DNA of 64,000 nt from positions 3,389,528-3,453,527 of the forward strand of contig NC_045140.1 in the NCBI RefSeq assembly GCF_008831285.2. The letters are read 5' to 3'. Positions 37,745-48,616 of the stretch are shown one piece after another. Numbering within the stretch: position 1 is the stretch's first letter; each line of letters starts with the position of its first letter. The notes under the pieces are model-generated. The model was not told the origin of the DNA, did not search any database, and saw nothing but the letters and a program-made list of their open reading frames with translations. Source of the DNA: Nymphaea colorata (taxonomy: Eukaryota > Streptophyta > Magnoliopsida > Nymphaeales > Nymphaeaceae). A program made the translations under genes and the position numbers.

Positions 37745-38225
37745 CCTATTAGGGATGTCAATATATTTTATTTGAATTGGTCGTTCAATCGAACCTTTCC
37801 AAAAAAATCAGATGAAAAAAAAAATTAATATCTAATTACGAAATTGGATCGAATTTGGATTCGGATTTGGCTTAGCATATACATAAATATTTGTTCAGAT
37901 TTGGATTCACATTGAATCAGAATCACTTTTATTTAAATATCTTATATCTAATGCTACTACATTTTCAAAATCAGCCAGATTTCATTCAAATTTTTTTATT
38001 TAAATATCTTATATCTAATGCTACTACATTTTCAAAATCAGCCAGATTCCATTCAAATTTTATGTTTGGATTTAGATATGATTGTAAAATCAGATTTGGA
38101 TTGTGAAATCAGATTCAGAGATGTTTTTATTCATATTCAAATTGGAATTGGAATCCAAATATGTGAATTTTTGTAAAAGTAGGTACAATAAGGGTATATC
38201 CAATCAAATCTCATCCATAGGGATG
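37745..38225. repeat. Dispersed 'GGATTTGGATT' repeat, copy 3
   Basis: It starts near TTAGGGATGTCAATA and ends with GGTATATCCAATCAAATCTCATCC, the same right-hand block as copy 2. A 67-bp tandem duplication (37931-37997 and 37998-38064) lies inside it, at the block containing ATTTTCAAAATCAGCCAGATT. A TAGGGATGTCAA start is seen in some plant non-autonomous DNA elements. Confidence 0.6.
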
Positions 38226-38447
38226 TTGTATCATATAACTTACTTGAAGTTTGAAATGACATTTTTGCCCTTCGTCATCTACGTCATAGCTCGAACGTAA
38301 CCCCACTTTTTTTTGTCTGCTTTACTAATTTTGCCTTTCTCTTGATGATTCATGCATGCATGCCCATCTCTAGTTTACCCACCAACTAAAGTAAGTTGCA
38401 CTCCCATCGTGAGTTACTGTTGGGATCAGTTAATTAAGACAATACCA

Positions 38448-38645
38448 AATATAAGGATGTCAACGAATCAAAACGTTGGATATAGAAAAAAAAGTGGGAT
38501 CCTGTTAAGAATCTAAATCAGCTTCGGATTTAAGAAATTGGATTGGATTATTATTTGGTTTTAAACAAAAATTTGGATTTAAATTCACACTGAATAAAAA
38601 GTATGGCCTGATGAACTTAAACAAATATGAACGGATAAAAAAATT
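38448..38645. repeat. Partial copy of the 'GGATTTGGATT' repeat
   Basis: It starts TAAGGATGTCAACGAATC and carries AATCAGCTTCGGATTTAAGAAATTGGATTGGATT, resembling the left part of copies 2 and 3. The right part is missing. Confidence 0.4.
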
Positions 38646-39292
38646 GCTGTTAGTTGCGTTTTGGAAGGTGGTACACGTCTGCTGCACAAAGGGAAGTTGA
38701 CAACCACCGATTGTTTAATTAATTACTGATCCGGTGTGCCCAGCTAAATATTCATTTCTTGTGTCTTTTTTGTGAACATCTGTCCAAACATGAGTCCAAG
38801 GGACGTCAATCGAGACTATTTTTCGAACATGTGAAACCACTCCACCAGATACTACCCACGTAACCAATACCTTCTGTAACTATCAGTATTAACCCGCCCA
38901 TGATGATTCAAAAATTTTAAATGTTCAAGTAAAAGCTAGCGTTCTGTTTCACAGAAAGAGTTCAGATCTAAAGTAGCTTAGAGCTGATAGATTCGGACGA
39001 TGGAGACATGTATGTGAACTGCAAAACCTGTGGATTATCCTCAGATCATGTTCATCTCAAAAGCAATCTGTCTGCTTACGATCGTTCTTTTTATGCATTA
39101 GTTCAATTTCGCGACTGTTTGGCGACGTAGATCTATTGGATACCTGAAGTTGGTTGACCAGCCTCGTTGTTCTATTTATAATCAGAACATGTTGGAGTCT
39201 CAAAGAGTTGTACCTAGATCAAAAGGGAAAGTTGCAAAAGCCACCTCTTGCTCCACAGCAGTTAAAACCTTGAAAACTATATCCTTTTTACT

Positions 39293-39360
<68 letters not shown>

Positions 39361-40139
39361 TAGGGAAGGGGATGAGAGGGGGACCAAGAGCGGTTAATAA
39401 GCAGCCAGTCTGTATTTCAAATCTCTAAAACGTTAATTTTTTATACAACAAAAAATGAGTCATCAACATGAAGTTGAAGGGAAGCACAACAGGATCTTGA
39501 AGCACCAAAAATAAACTCATACCCTAAAGAAAGAAGGGTTGCGTAAAGGTTATTCTGGTTCTCATTTTCTTTTAATTAATGACATAAAACCCTTCAAATG
39601 GCATTTCATTTAATGGTACTACACGTCGGTAGATAAGCCCCAGTTAAACCTCAACCTTACTTTACTAAGAAGTAGGTAAACACCAACTTAATCTAAAACC
39701 CAACTTTATATCACGTCAAACCATTTGGACCATGGGATTCCTGTATTTTTTTTGTTCGATAGAATCGTGATTCAAACTACTGAAAAATGATATATATGGA
39801 CAGTCTTCTACGTGTGTTTCGAGTGGATGATATTACTCGAGGGCACGGAAACAGGAGAAGATGGAAATATTGATTGTAGAAAAAGTGAGTGCTAGAGTTG
39901 GAATCTGCTTCGGCTTTTCACCTAAAGAACAGGTTTTACCATGTCCCCTTTACTACCTGCACTGGACCTCAACTGGCTCTTACGCATCCTTTGAGCGGCA
40001 AGAGTCGGTAACCACGTGTGACGCCAGTTTCTGAACAAACCTCCGAAGCAGTATCTAGTTCGATGTGCAACCCAAAAAGTACAATTGCATGCCTTGTTTG
40101 AACTCTGTCGTCAAGGCGTCGTCTTCTCGACTCGCTCTC
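38646..40139. other. 5' flank of the TMEM245-like gene
   Basis: Intergenic DNA with a compound microsatellite at 39295-39354. No other gene was seen. Confidence 0.4.
39295..39354. repeat. Compound (AC)n(AG)n microsatellite
   Basis: About 14 AC units run into about 16 AG units. Confidence 0.95.
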
Positions 40140-40142
40140 TCT

Positions 40143-40157
40143 GTATATATATATATA
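40143..40157 (+). promoter_or_regulatory. TATA-rich stretch upstream of the TMEM245-like gene
   Basis: A TATATATATATATA run lies about 95 bp before the ATG. It may hold the TATA box, or be a 5' UTR repeat if transcription starts further upstream. Position only. Confidence 0.3.
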
Positions 40158-40247
40158 CATGCCATGCCTGTCATCCGAAAAAACCGTGTAGTAAATCCTT
40201 CCTTGTTGTCTTTTCCATGCATGCAGAGAAAATAGACAGAAACGATC

Positions 40248-43200
40248 ATGGTCGTGTTGGCGACGACTCTGGATGCTCCTCTTCTCTCTAGGAAGGAAAT
40301 TAGCAATCTGCAGCCACCGTGTTCTTCCCCTTCTGGTCCCCCTTCTTCATTTTTGAAAGAGACCAAGAAACGGAAAGAGGGTGGTGATGATGGTGGAAAT
40401 CAGGCTCAAGAAGAAGCAGGAGGAGGAGAAGTAGGAGAGGAAGTGCAACAAGAAGATGACGAAGACGGGTCCGATGAGATTATGAACAGCAGCATCAGGA
40501 ATAACCCGCTGGTACGCCTCGCTCTTTACATAGCTTTGGCTCACGCTGGCCTGGCTCTTTTGTTGGTTCTTCTCTATGCCTCTGCCAAGCTCCTTGAGGA
40601 GTACTGGCGCCCCATTCAATGGGCGGTCCTCTGTTCCATGCCTCTCAGGGAGATACAGACAGCTCTGGTTCGTTTCTGGACTCACCCTCTTCAGCTCGGC
40701 CTCTTCGAGACCGTGCTGGCCATTCCCGTGGCCGTCTTCCGATCCGCGACCGCCACAATCATAGATTCGCAGATCGCCCTCCTTCGCCTTCTTCCGCAGC
40801 GCCATCGTTTCATCCATCTGTTAGATGACGAGCCCGGCGACAGAATTGGGTTCTCGAAACTCAATCAATGGCTGGTCTCCTTCGGTTTGTTTGTTTTTGC
40901 CAACGAGAGGTTCGGAATTGGAGCGATACCCATGTTCGCTTTTGTAGGTTTCATGGCATATGCTGCCGGATGCAGCTTAGGTTATGTTGGCCACCGCCGG
41001 TCACGGAGGAATGTAGCCTCGACGCTTTCGGCAATTTCTTTTGCTCGCCGGAGCCGAGCTGGTCCAAGGAGCACATTCGTAAATAGAACCAGCAGGTACC
41101 TCACCTCTGGGCTGCTTCACAGGTTGAAAACTATAGTGGGGATTGGATTGATTAGCTTTATGTTCTTCGGTTCTTTCTTCATGATCGTTTTCTTTTCTTA
41201 TAAGATCGGAATCGAGGGGAAAGATGCTGTTCTGTCATTGAAATCCCACTTGCAGGAAAGCAATTATGCTGAGAGGATTGGTCTCACGCAGTGGCTGGAT
41301 GAGAATGACGTTCCTGAACTTATTGATGCTTATACTGCTAAATTCTATGAAAGCATTTCTAAGCAAATTGATAATTTGGCTTTACAACATAATGCCACTG
41401 AGATTGTTGATGGGATCAAGCGTTACCTCATCGAACCATTGGAGTCGTCGTTTACTTCCACTGCACCGACTGTCTCTCATCAGCCCTTCACTGAGAAACT
41501 CCATAACCTTCGTATGAGGGTGCAGAACAAGGAGTGGAAGGTGATCTTTTCTGAGATGGATGTTATTCTCAGGGAGTTCCTTGCTTTGATATCCAGAGAG
41601 GACCTTATTGAGAAGGTCAGGGACTTGGTTCTGCAGAGTGTTGATGTCTCCAAGCGAATCTTTGCTAGCAGCACCCTGCTTCTGGCTGGAAGCGCAAATT
41701 TCGTCTTCAATTCTGTAGTTTCAATCGTCTTGGGAGCTGCTGGGCTATTTAATTTCATCTCACAACTGATGGTTTTCTTCTGGCTTCTGTATTACCTTAT
41801 CACATCTGAGTCTGGTGGTGTATTGGACCAGATGCTGGGGGTGCTTCCTTTGTCCCGTGCAACACGTCACCGATGCGCCGATGTGCTCGGGCATGCAGTC
41901 AGCACGGTGTTGCTAGCCACTGCAAAGATTGCTTTCTTTCAAGGGTGTCTCACATATTTGCTATTTCGGTTCTATCGGATTCATTTCCTTTACATGTCGA
42001 CTTTCCTTGCGTTCACAAGTGCTTTCTTGCCTATAACCCCGCCTTGGCTTTCATCAATTCCCGCCGCTGCTCAGTTGGCCGTGGAAGGGAGATTTATTGA
42101 AGCCTTGTTCTTGACGGCAGTCCATCATGTACTCATAAATTTTGGGGTTAATGCCATACAAGTTGATGTTCCTGCACAAAGTGCATATTTAACGGGCATA
42201 AGCATGCTTGGTGGCATGGCCTTACTACCGTCAGCTTTGGAGGTATGTCTTCTGGTCGTGGTTCTATCTTCATTATCTCTTTCTTAATGCAATGAGCATT
42301 CAATTGATTGTAGTTTGCCTGTTGTTAACATTTGGTGGTTGATCAAATCGCTGAATGACAGGAATTTGCAAGGACGCCTTTGGAAAAGTCACTTTATTGG
42401 ACTATTTCTTACACTTCTTACAGATGCATAAATTATTTTGTGGTTGGATTTAAACATTTCAATACTGGTGGACTTTGTCAAATACTTAAGGGCATGCCTG
42501 AACACTTAGATTTCCATCTTATTCTAATGTGCTATTAGTTATTAACATGAAAACCTTCTAAAAGACTGCTAATCACATTATTGAACATCCATTTCCCTGT
42601 GGCTGTTTGTTGTGACTTCCTTGTTGTAGACAATTACATGCAAATTGACAAATATATCCTTTAATAAATATGAAATTAGTATTCCATGCGAAATTTATTT
42701 CACAATCGATTTTGGTTTTAAGACCTGTCTGTTTTACACCTGTTATCACAACTTGGAAATTTTATAAATTCTGTTTTCTACTGATCTCACAAAGTTGTAA
42801 CTTCTGTATTTTTCAGATTGATTGTGTTTTGACTTTTGAGGATCTTTAGATGTACCAATTTTATGAACAATACTGTATAAGGTTTTCATGTGACTAACGG
42901 CTTGTTACACACAATCAGAGTCTGTGAGGGACTTATTTGAAGTAGGTCAGAGTAAGAAAGGGTGCCCACCTCTGTCACATGGGTACTTCTCCTAAGGAGG
43001 AGTACCCGCATGGTATGGGTACGACACGGGTACGGGTACGAGTACGAGTACGGCAGGGTACTGTGTTGACCGTACCGGGTGCGGTCAACGCACCCAAGGT
43101 CATTTTTGACCTTTTTCAGACTCGGTCAATGTTGACTGGGTCCAAATTTGTCCAATTTTAATGTTAACGATTTTTACATTTTAACTTTTTAAACTATTTT

Positions 43201-45652
43201 AACGTTAAAATTTTTGAAACCCTCATTTTAATGTCCCACTTCCCTCTTTTTTCTTCATTTTAACTTCCATATATGTATGTGCATGTGTGTGTACGGCCGT
43301 ACCCCCGCACCCAAGTTTTTTAAAAATGGTCCGTACCCATACCCGCACCGGCACCCGTACCCGCACCCGTACCCGTACCTATGTGACATAGGTGCTCACA
43401 TGGTGTTTGAACCTACAGAGGCAAGGTTAGAAGCAACATCTGCGTCAAGTCCCTATGGTTGTCAAAAATTGGATTCCCAATCAAATTATATTGATAAATT
43501 GGTCACAAATCCAGATGTTTATCTCTGTTGTCTGCATCACCTGAACCTCAGATCAAATTTTTGGGGATGCTTCTTGAGAGCAGTCTGTTAATTTATTAGT
43601 AAAGTTTCACATGCGTCATGTTTTGTATTTTCATTTTGAAGCAAGATAAAAAAACATAATTGAATGTGTGAAGAAGATAGAGTTGGCTTGAAAATTCTAG
43701 CTTATGTTAGTCTTTGGATGTCTGGTTGATCCCTTTCTCTGGCCAGAAGAACTTTTGCATCCATGATTTCTTCGGATGGAGATACTGTCATGTACCTCTG
43801 ATGCTTCTACTTTGTTCTAGCTTTCATGTGTTCACTCAAATGCCATTTCTAGCTAAACTGCATCTTTGATTTGCATAGTCTACGACTTTTCTTTATACGA
43901 ATGTAACTTATTTTGACTGTACCATGAAATTTGATGAGTGTTGTTTGTGGCCTCTGACTTGCTGATGAGAAAGCTCTACAAGTAAAGACCAAATTTTGTG
44001 CAACATATTCCCTTACCATGTCACTTTTTTGGGAAAGCTTTGTTTAACAAAATCAGTTTCACACTCAAACTATTTGCAACTGCAGTTTGAAAATTTTAGA
44101 TGGAAAAAAAAATGCTTTTTCGTGTCTGATTCAAAAGGACACATCTTGCACCATTATGCTGGCAGAAGGTGGTGGCCTTCATGCCTATCGAGGATTCTCA
44201 ATCATAATAATTTTCTGATTCATTTCCATTGTTAGTTTCATCAAGTTAAACTGTTGAGAGGACTGCATAGGCTCTATTCTTCAATAACAATGCATAGGAT
44301 CTTTGACAGTTTTGAAATTATGATGTAAAAGTCACCTACCAAGTGTGGTATGATGTAGTATGTGCATGTGAACTAAAAACGGTTCATGCAATGATGCGTC
44401 ATATAGCTTTGTCCATTTTCATCTCAATACATTGCCTTTTATAAGGGGGCTACAAATTTTTTATCTTTTCTTGAGAAATGAAAAAAAAAATTATATTCAT
44501 CTGCGCACTTGCTGATATGTTCTGTTTCATGTTTCAAATTACTAGCTCTGTTAAATGGAGACAAGTGCAAGTTAGTTCTTACACTTGACATCAATGATGC
44601 CATTATATGATGTGGAAATTTGTTTTCCCATACATAACAAGGTTTCATACAAATGTCTTTCACTGTCCTGTTGGACTGTCTATGTGATTAATCATGCTTG
44701 GTTTTCTTATCATGGTATATCTTCTCAGAAAGCTTTACCAAGAAAAATCATCTTCAAGAGAAATTTGTTTATGGCTGAAGTTTGAAAATTTAACTTGGAA
44801 AGAATTACTTGGTTCTTTCTGTTTCTCAATGATACTTCCTGCACCACTATACTGTTAGAAGATGGTGGTTCTCAGGCCTATGATGGAGAGATTATCAACC
44901 ATTATTTAGAGGTCTAGACATGAAAGTTTCTGAAGGATGTCTATTATAGTTCAACGTATCTGGACCTTTAACAGGACTGCTGAAGCTCTATTCTTAACAG
45001 AACAGTACCAGGTTGAGGAATAAGATGAGAAGCTGGTGGTTTGAGAGCCACATGTTCTCATGCTTCATAGTTGCTCCATTCTTCGATGTGCTTGATGCTG
45101 AAAATGCTAATGCATATAAACTTTGACAGGATTGTGCAAGCTCCTAGATAAAAGTTACCAACCATTTTTGGTATAATGCAATATCTGCATGCGAACTACA
45201 GACTCATTCATGCAAGGACGTGTCTATATTATCTTTAAGCACTCTCAACTCGTGTCTTTTGTCTTATACATTGGCTTAATTTGGGCTGCAAATTGTTTTT
45301 CATTTTTTGAAAATTAAAACAATATAATGGACTGCAGAAACTCACCTGCATACTTGCTGATATGTTATATTTCATTGCTTTAAAGTTTAAACTAATAGTT
45401 GTCTTATGTGGAGTCACATGCAAGTTATCTGTATCTTGCACTTGACTTTGATGGTCCCATTGTGATACACAATTAGATTGTTTCGAGAGTTAGCAAAGGT
45501 TGCCTACAAATTCCTTTTCCTGTTCAGGTTATCTAATTATTTGTACTGGTCTGTAGGGAGCAATTATGGGTCCATTACTTTTGACAATCATTGTTGCCTT
45601 GAAGAACTTGTATGGAGAGTTTGTGCTTACACCGTCAAAGAGAAAAAGGTAA
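40248..45652 (+). CDS. TMEM245 / AI-2E-transporter-like multispanning membrane protein, 2 exons
   Basis: Exon 1 is 40248-42242 (665 codons). The donor is GTATGT, and reading through it adds only 14 false residues. Exon 2 is 45557-45652, after the acceptor CTGTAG; it reads GAIMGPLLLTIIVALKNLYGEFVLTPSKRKR and a stop. The total is 696 aa. The N terminus is soluble and acidic (residues ~43-80, many E/D). Hydrophobic segments follow at ~91-115, ~152-170, ~208-245 and ~292-318, then a long polar region and a C-terminal block of several membrane spans (~490-690). That block carries the family features LFNFISQLMVFFWLLYYL, LPITPPWLSSIPAA and SALEGAIMGPLLL. Plants have one such gene related to animal TMEM245 and distantly to bacterial AI-2E exporters. 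The transported substrate is unknown. The basic tail (SKRKR) may face the cytosol. Confidence 0.9.
42243..45556 (+). other. 3.3-kb intron of the TMEM245-like gene
   Basis: A GT-AG intron between phase-0 codons (GAG and GGA). It contains a GGTAC-rich inverted-repeat element at 42962-43399. The rest is ordinary AT-rich sequence; similar blocks recur near 44000-44400 and 44600-45200 (for example 'AATACATTG' and 'CTGCGCACTTGCTGATATGTT' versus 'CTGCATACTTGCTGATATGTT'), which points to an internal duplication. Confidence 0.8.
42962..43399. mobile_element. Inverted-repeat element with GGGTAC arrays
   Basis: The left end GTGCCCACCTCTGTCACATGG and the reverse complement of the right end, GTGAGCACCTATGTCACATAGG, match at most positions. 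Inside each end lies an array of GGGTACGGGTAC / GTACCCGTACCC hexamers in opposite orientation. The middle is AT-rich with TTGACC and TTTTAACGTTAAAA words. It has no coding potential and no clear target duplication. It lies in the intron of the TMEM245-like gene. Confidence 0.65.
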
Positions 45653-46364
45653 TGATGCTTAATAACCCATGCCACAGTAATCTTTTCACTTGTTCTCTGT
45701 GTAATGTTGAGGTACCCTTTTTTTCATTTTTGCTTTTTCCATTCTTCAGTTCACAGGCACATATTCTATGTTCATGTTAATGAAGTTATACGTGAAGAAC
45801 TTTGTAAATTTATTGATACCGGTGGTATATATGTAAGACCATCTCTAATATACTCTAGCTTGTCATCGATTATTGTTTCCCAGTTCTTATTCTTGGCCAC
45901 TTCTTTCTTCACCAAAGTACTTGAAGTCGTCCAATATTGTCTGTAAAAAATAGAGTGCATTTGAAAGCGAGGGATGTCCAATCTCTAGACTTAAATGTGC
46001 CATGGAGGGGCTGAGATGGCAAGTAGATACATGCCTGAAACTAAGCTCCTCGGAAGTGAGGATTCCAGCCTATTTCTGCACACAGTACATAATGGTGTTT
46101 GCATCTGAGAATGGACCGTCGCTCTGTCCCCATCAGTTCTCAGATCAGTTGTATTTGAGATACGTGGGATCTGATATCAGACACACTGGAATATCGAAGC
46201 GCTGCGGCCCCAGTAAAAATATAAAATGAGCTTCATAATGAACTTCTGTATTTCATCGTTGACACCTAGATTGGTTGATGTTTCAGATATATGTTTCTGG
46301 CAATTCTTTTGTCATCTAGTGATTTTCATCATCTATAGAGACCAAATATCAAAGTATGGTCCTT

Positions 46365-46365
<1 letters not shown>

Positions 46366-46406
<41 letters not shown>
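46366..46406. repeat. (TG)n(AG)n microsatellite
   Basis: TG units followed directly by AG units. Confidence 0.95.
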
Positions 46407-46532
46407 CAGTTGGGTGTGACACCTGTACTTTTGGCCTTCGGTTGATCAACAACAATTTGGACATACATTTTTCCTTTCTTTTTCCTGTTCATTGTTGTTT
46501 GATTGCTGCAGTAGGCACGATACCAATCATGA

Positions 46533-46535
<3 letters not shown>

Positions 46536-46592
<57 letters not shown>

Positions 46593-46597
46593 TATAC

Positions 46598-46643
<46 letters not shown>
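46536..46643. repeat. Compound (CT)n(TA)n(TG)n microsatellite
   Basis: Three dinucleotide runs in series, about 108 bp in total. Confidence 0.95.
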
Positions 46644-46645
<2 letters not shown>

Positions 46646-48616
46646 CTAAATTTCAATAATAGAAAAAATCTGTAGCATTGACCTACCATCTCTTATAGCA
46701 GTTGTGAATGCTTATGAATCTATGATTGTTATGAGTCACTAGCGAGTTCATTGCCTATAAATCATTTCCTTGTCACTGAACTCATTTGAAGATTTTTTAG
46801 ATGGAAAGAAAGATGAGTATGATTTTCATTGGTCTGCAACGCTCTTCTAGCAAACTATTGAAGCATCTTGTGGTTTATATTTTCGTTTATATTATACATC
46901 GTAAGAGGTCATAATTCAGTGGTCAAGGTTGGTGAAAGATGAAGCTGATGGTTCTAGCAGGCTTATTTCTGTTCCAGAATTTCACTAATGGATGACAATA
47001 GAGAGATTGTCATACTCAGTTGCAGTAAGTGAATATTTATACAAAAGTCTTCCTATTTAGTTTCTGCTACAAGGCAGTTGGCCCCCCATGAATTGATCGA
47101 TGCATCTTCTATACCTGTTTGGATTTGGAATTCCAACCCGAGAGTCTAAGCCTGTGTTATAACACTTCATCCCACCATTCATGCAATAGGAAAGCTATAG
47201 TGCTTCCTTTGTCTAGTTTGGGTGGGATCAACTTAGGAAAATGTGACTAAGGTCTCTGATGGTACATCTAGGATTAGCTAAATGCTTCTTATGTTGAAAG
47301 GAATGTCAAATTCCCTTGCCTCTGTTAACATAACAGAGGAATTTATGTTAAGCTAGGATTTTCTGTTTAAGTTGATGGGAAAACAGAGCCTTAACCGTAA
47401 GAAAAGAAGGCAGTCTGACAGTGAGAAATGACCAAACCGAACAGAGTGATCTCAATGTGACAATATGTTGTTTCTCTATGGATTCTGGTGTAGCACAATC
47501 ACCACTATATATCGACTTAAAATGAAGTTAGCAGAAAAATTGAGTTAAAGGAGTTGAGCCTAAGGTCATGAAAGTGGAACATCAGTTGCTGACATGTAAG
47601 CAGACTTGCTGCCATTAGGCCTGACATTTCTGTGGTTTTGTCAGTTACATATTCTGAAGTTTCAGAAACTGCATCATTATAGATCTATATATGCATGTTA
47701 ACGTTTTGAGTTCATGTACAATGTCTTATTAAAATGCAATATAAAGCTACTATAATGGATGCAATCTTTATGTATTAAAGTGAAAAGAAAAAAAAAACCC
47801 ACAGTTATGAAGATAGATTGAAGCCAAACAAAAACAGAAGGAATAAAAAATAAAACAAGCACAAATCACATCACAGGGACTACAACAGAAACTGCATTAG
47901 AAGAAATGACCGAGCAAGTACTTTATTCTTGCACATAATGGTCCAGTTCTGCCAAAAAAGTCTCGTCCTAAATGGAGCCATCCAATTGGTGCTCATATGA
48001 GCTTTGAAGGAACTTTCCATTGTCTAGTTGGATCTAGTCCCTCGTCAGCAGTCTTTGGTTATGTCAAAGGCACTTCTTGACTAGAACTGCTCATCAGCAG
48101 CATCTGATCCGCTGCAGCCTTTTGCTTGAATGTGTTTTTGGATATGTGGAACCTGAATTCTCTATTTTCAAAGGAACACTTTGCAACAGCTGTGCATAAA
48201 AAATGAAAGGCATTCACTGGGATACATGAGATCCATTCCAAGTTGGTGTGAGCAGTTCGTTGTAACGAGTCGGCCTCTCATGTTTAAGACATGAGAAAAT
48301 TTTCCTGAACCCATCCTGGCAAGGCAAGGTGAGGTAAGCTGGATACTGCTTATTTGACACCTCCAAAACCAATGGCAGAAAAACATGTCTGCTACAGAGG
48401 GCCTGACCATTTTGAGTGCTTCTATCTTGTACCACTCAAAGCTTGATGAAGACTCTGAAGAGGAGTTCACGTTTCGGAGCAAGAAATGGTGGTGGCTTGT
48501 ACAATGCCGTGCACCAGATTTGTGGGAGACTTACCAGCTGAACCAGAGCCCCTCACACAGCATCTCCTATACAGTCAGATGATGGTCGACTTTGAATTGA
48601 AAACTGAGTCTAGAAC

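Larger units (their letters stand above)
45653..48616. other. Spacer between the TMEM245-like and LecRK genes
   Basis: The first part should include the 3' UTR of the TMEM245-like gene. Microsatellites lie at 46366-46406 and 46536-46643. The minus ORF at 48168-48482, next to the receptor kinase 3' end, has no recognised motif but includes a Ser-rich start. Confidence 0.4.

Noticed and set aside
42243..42287. ORF end VCLLVVVLSSLSLS on the TMEM245-like frame
   Set aside because: Intron read-through after a GTATGT donor; the conserved C terminus lies at 45557-45652.
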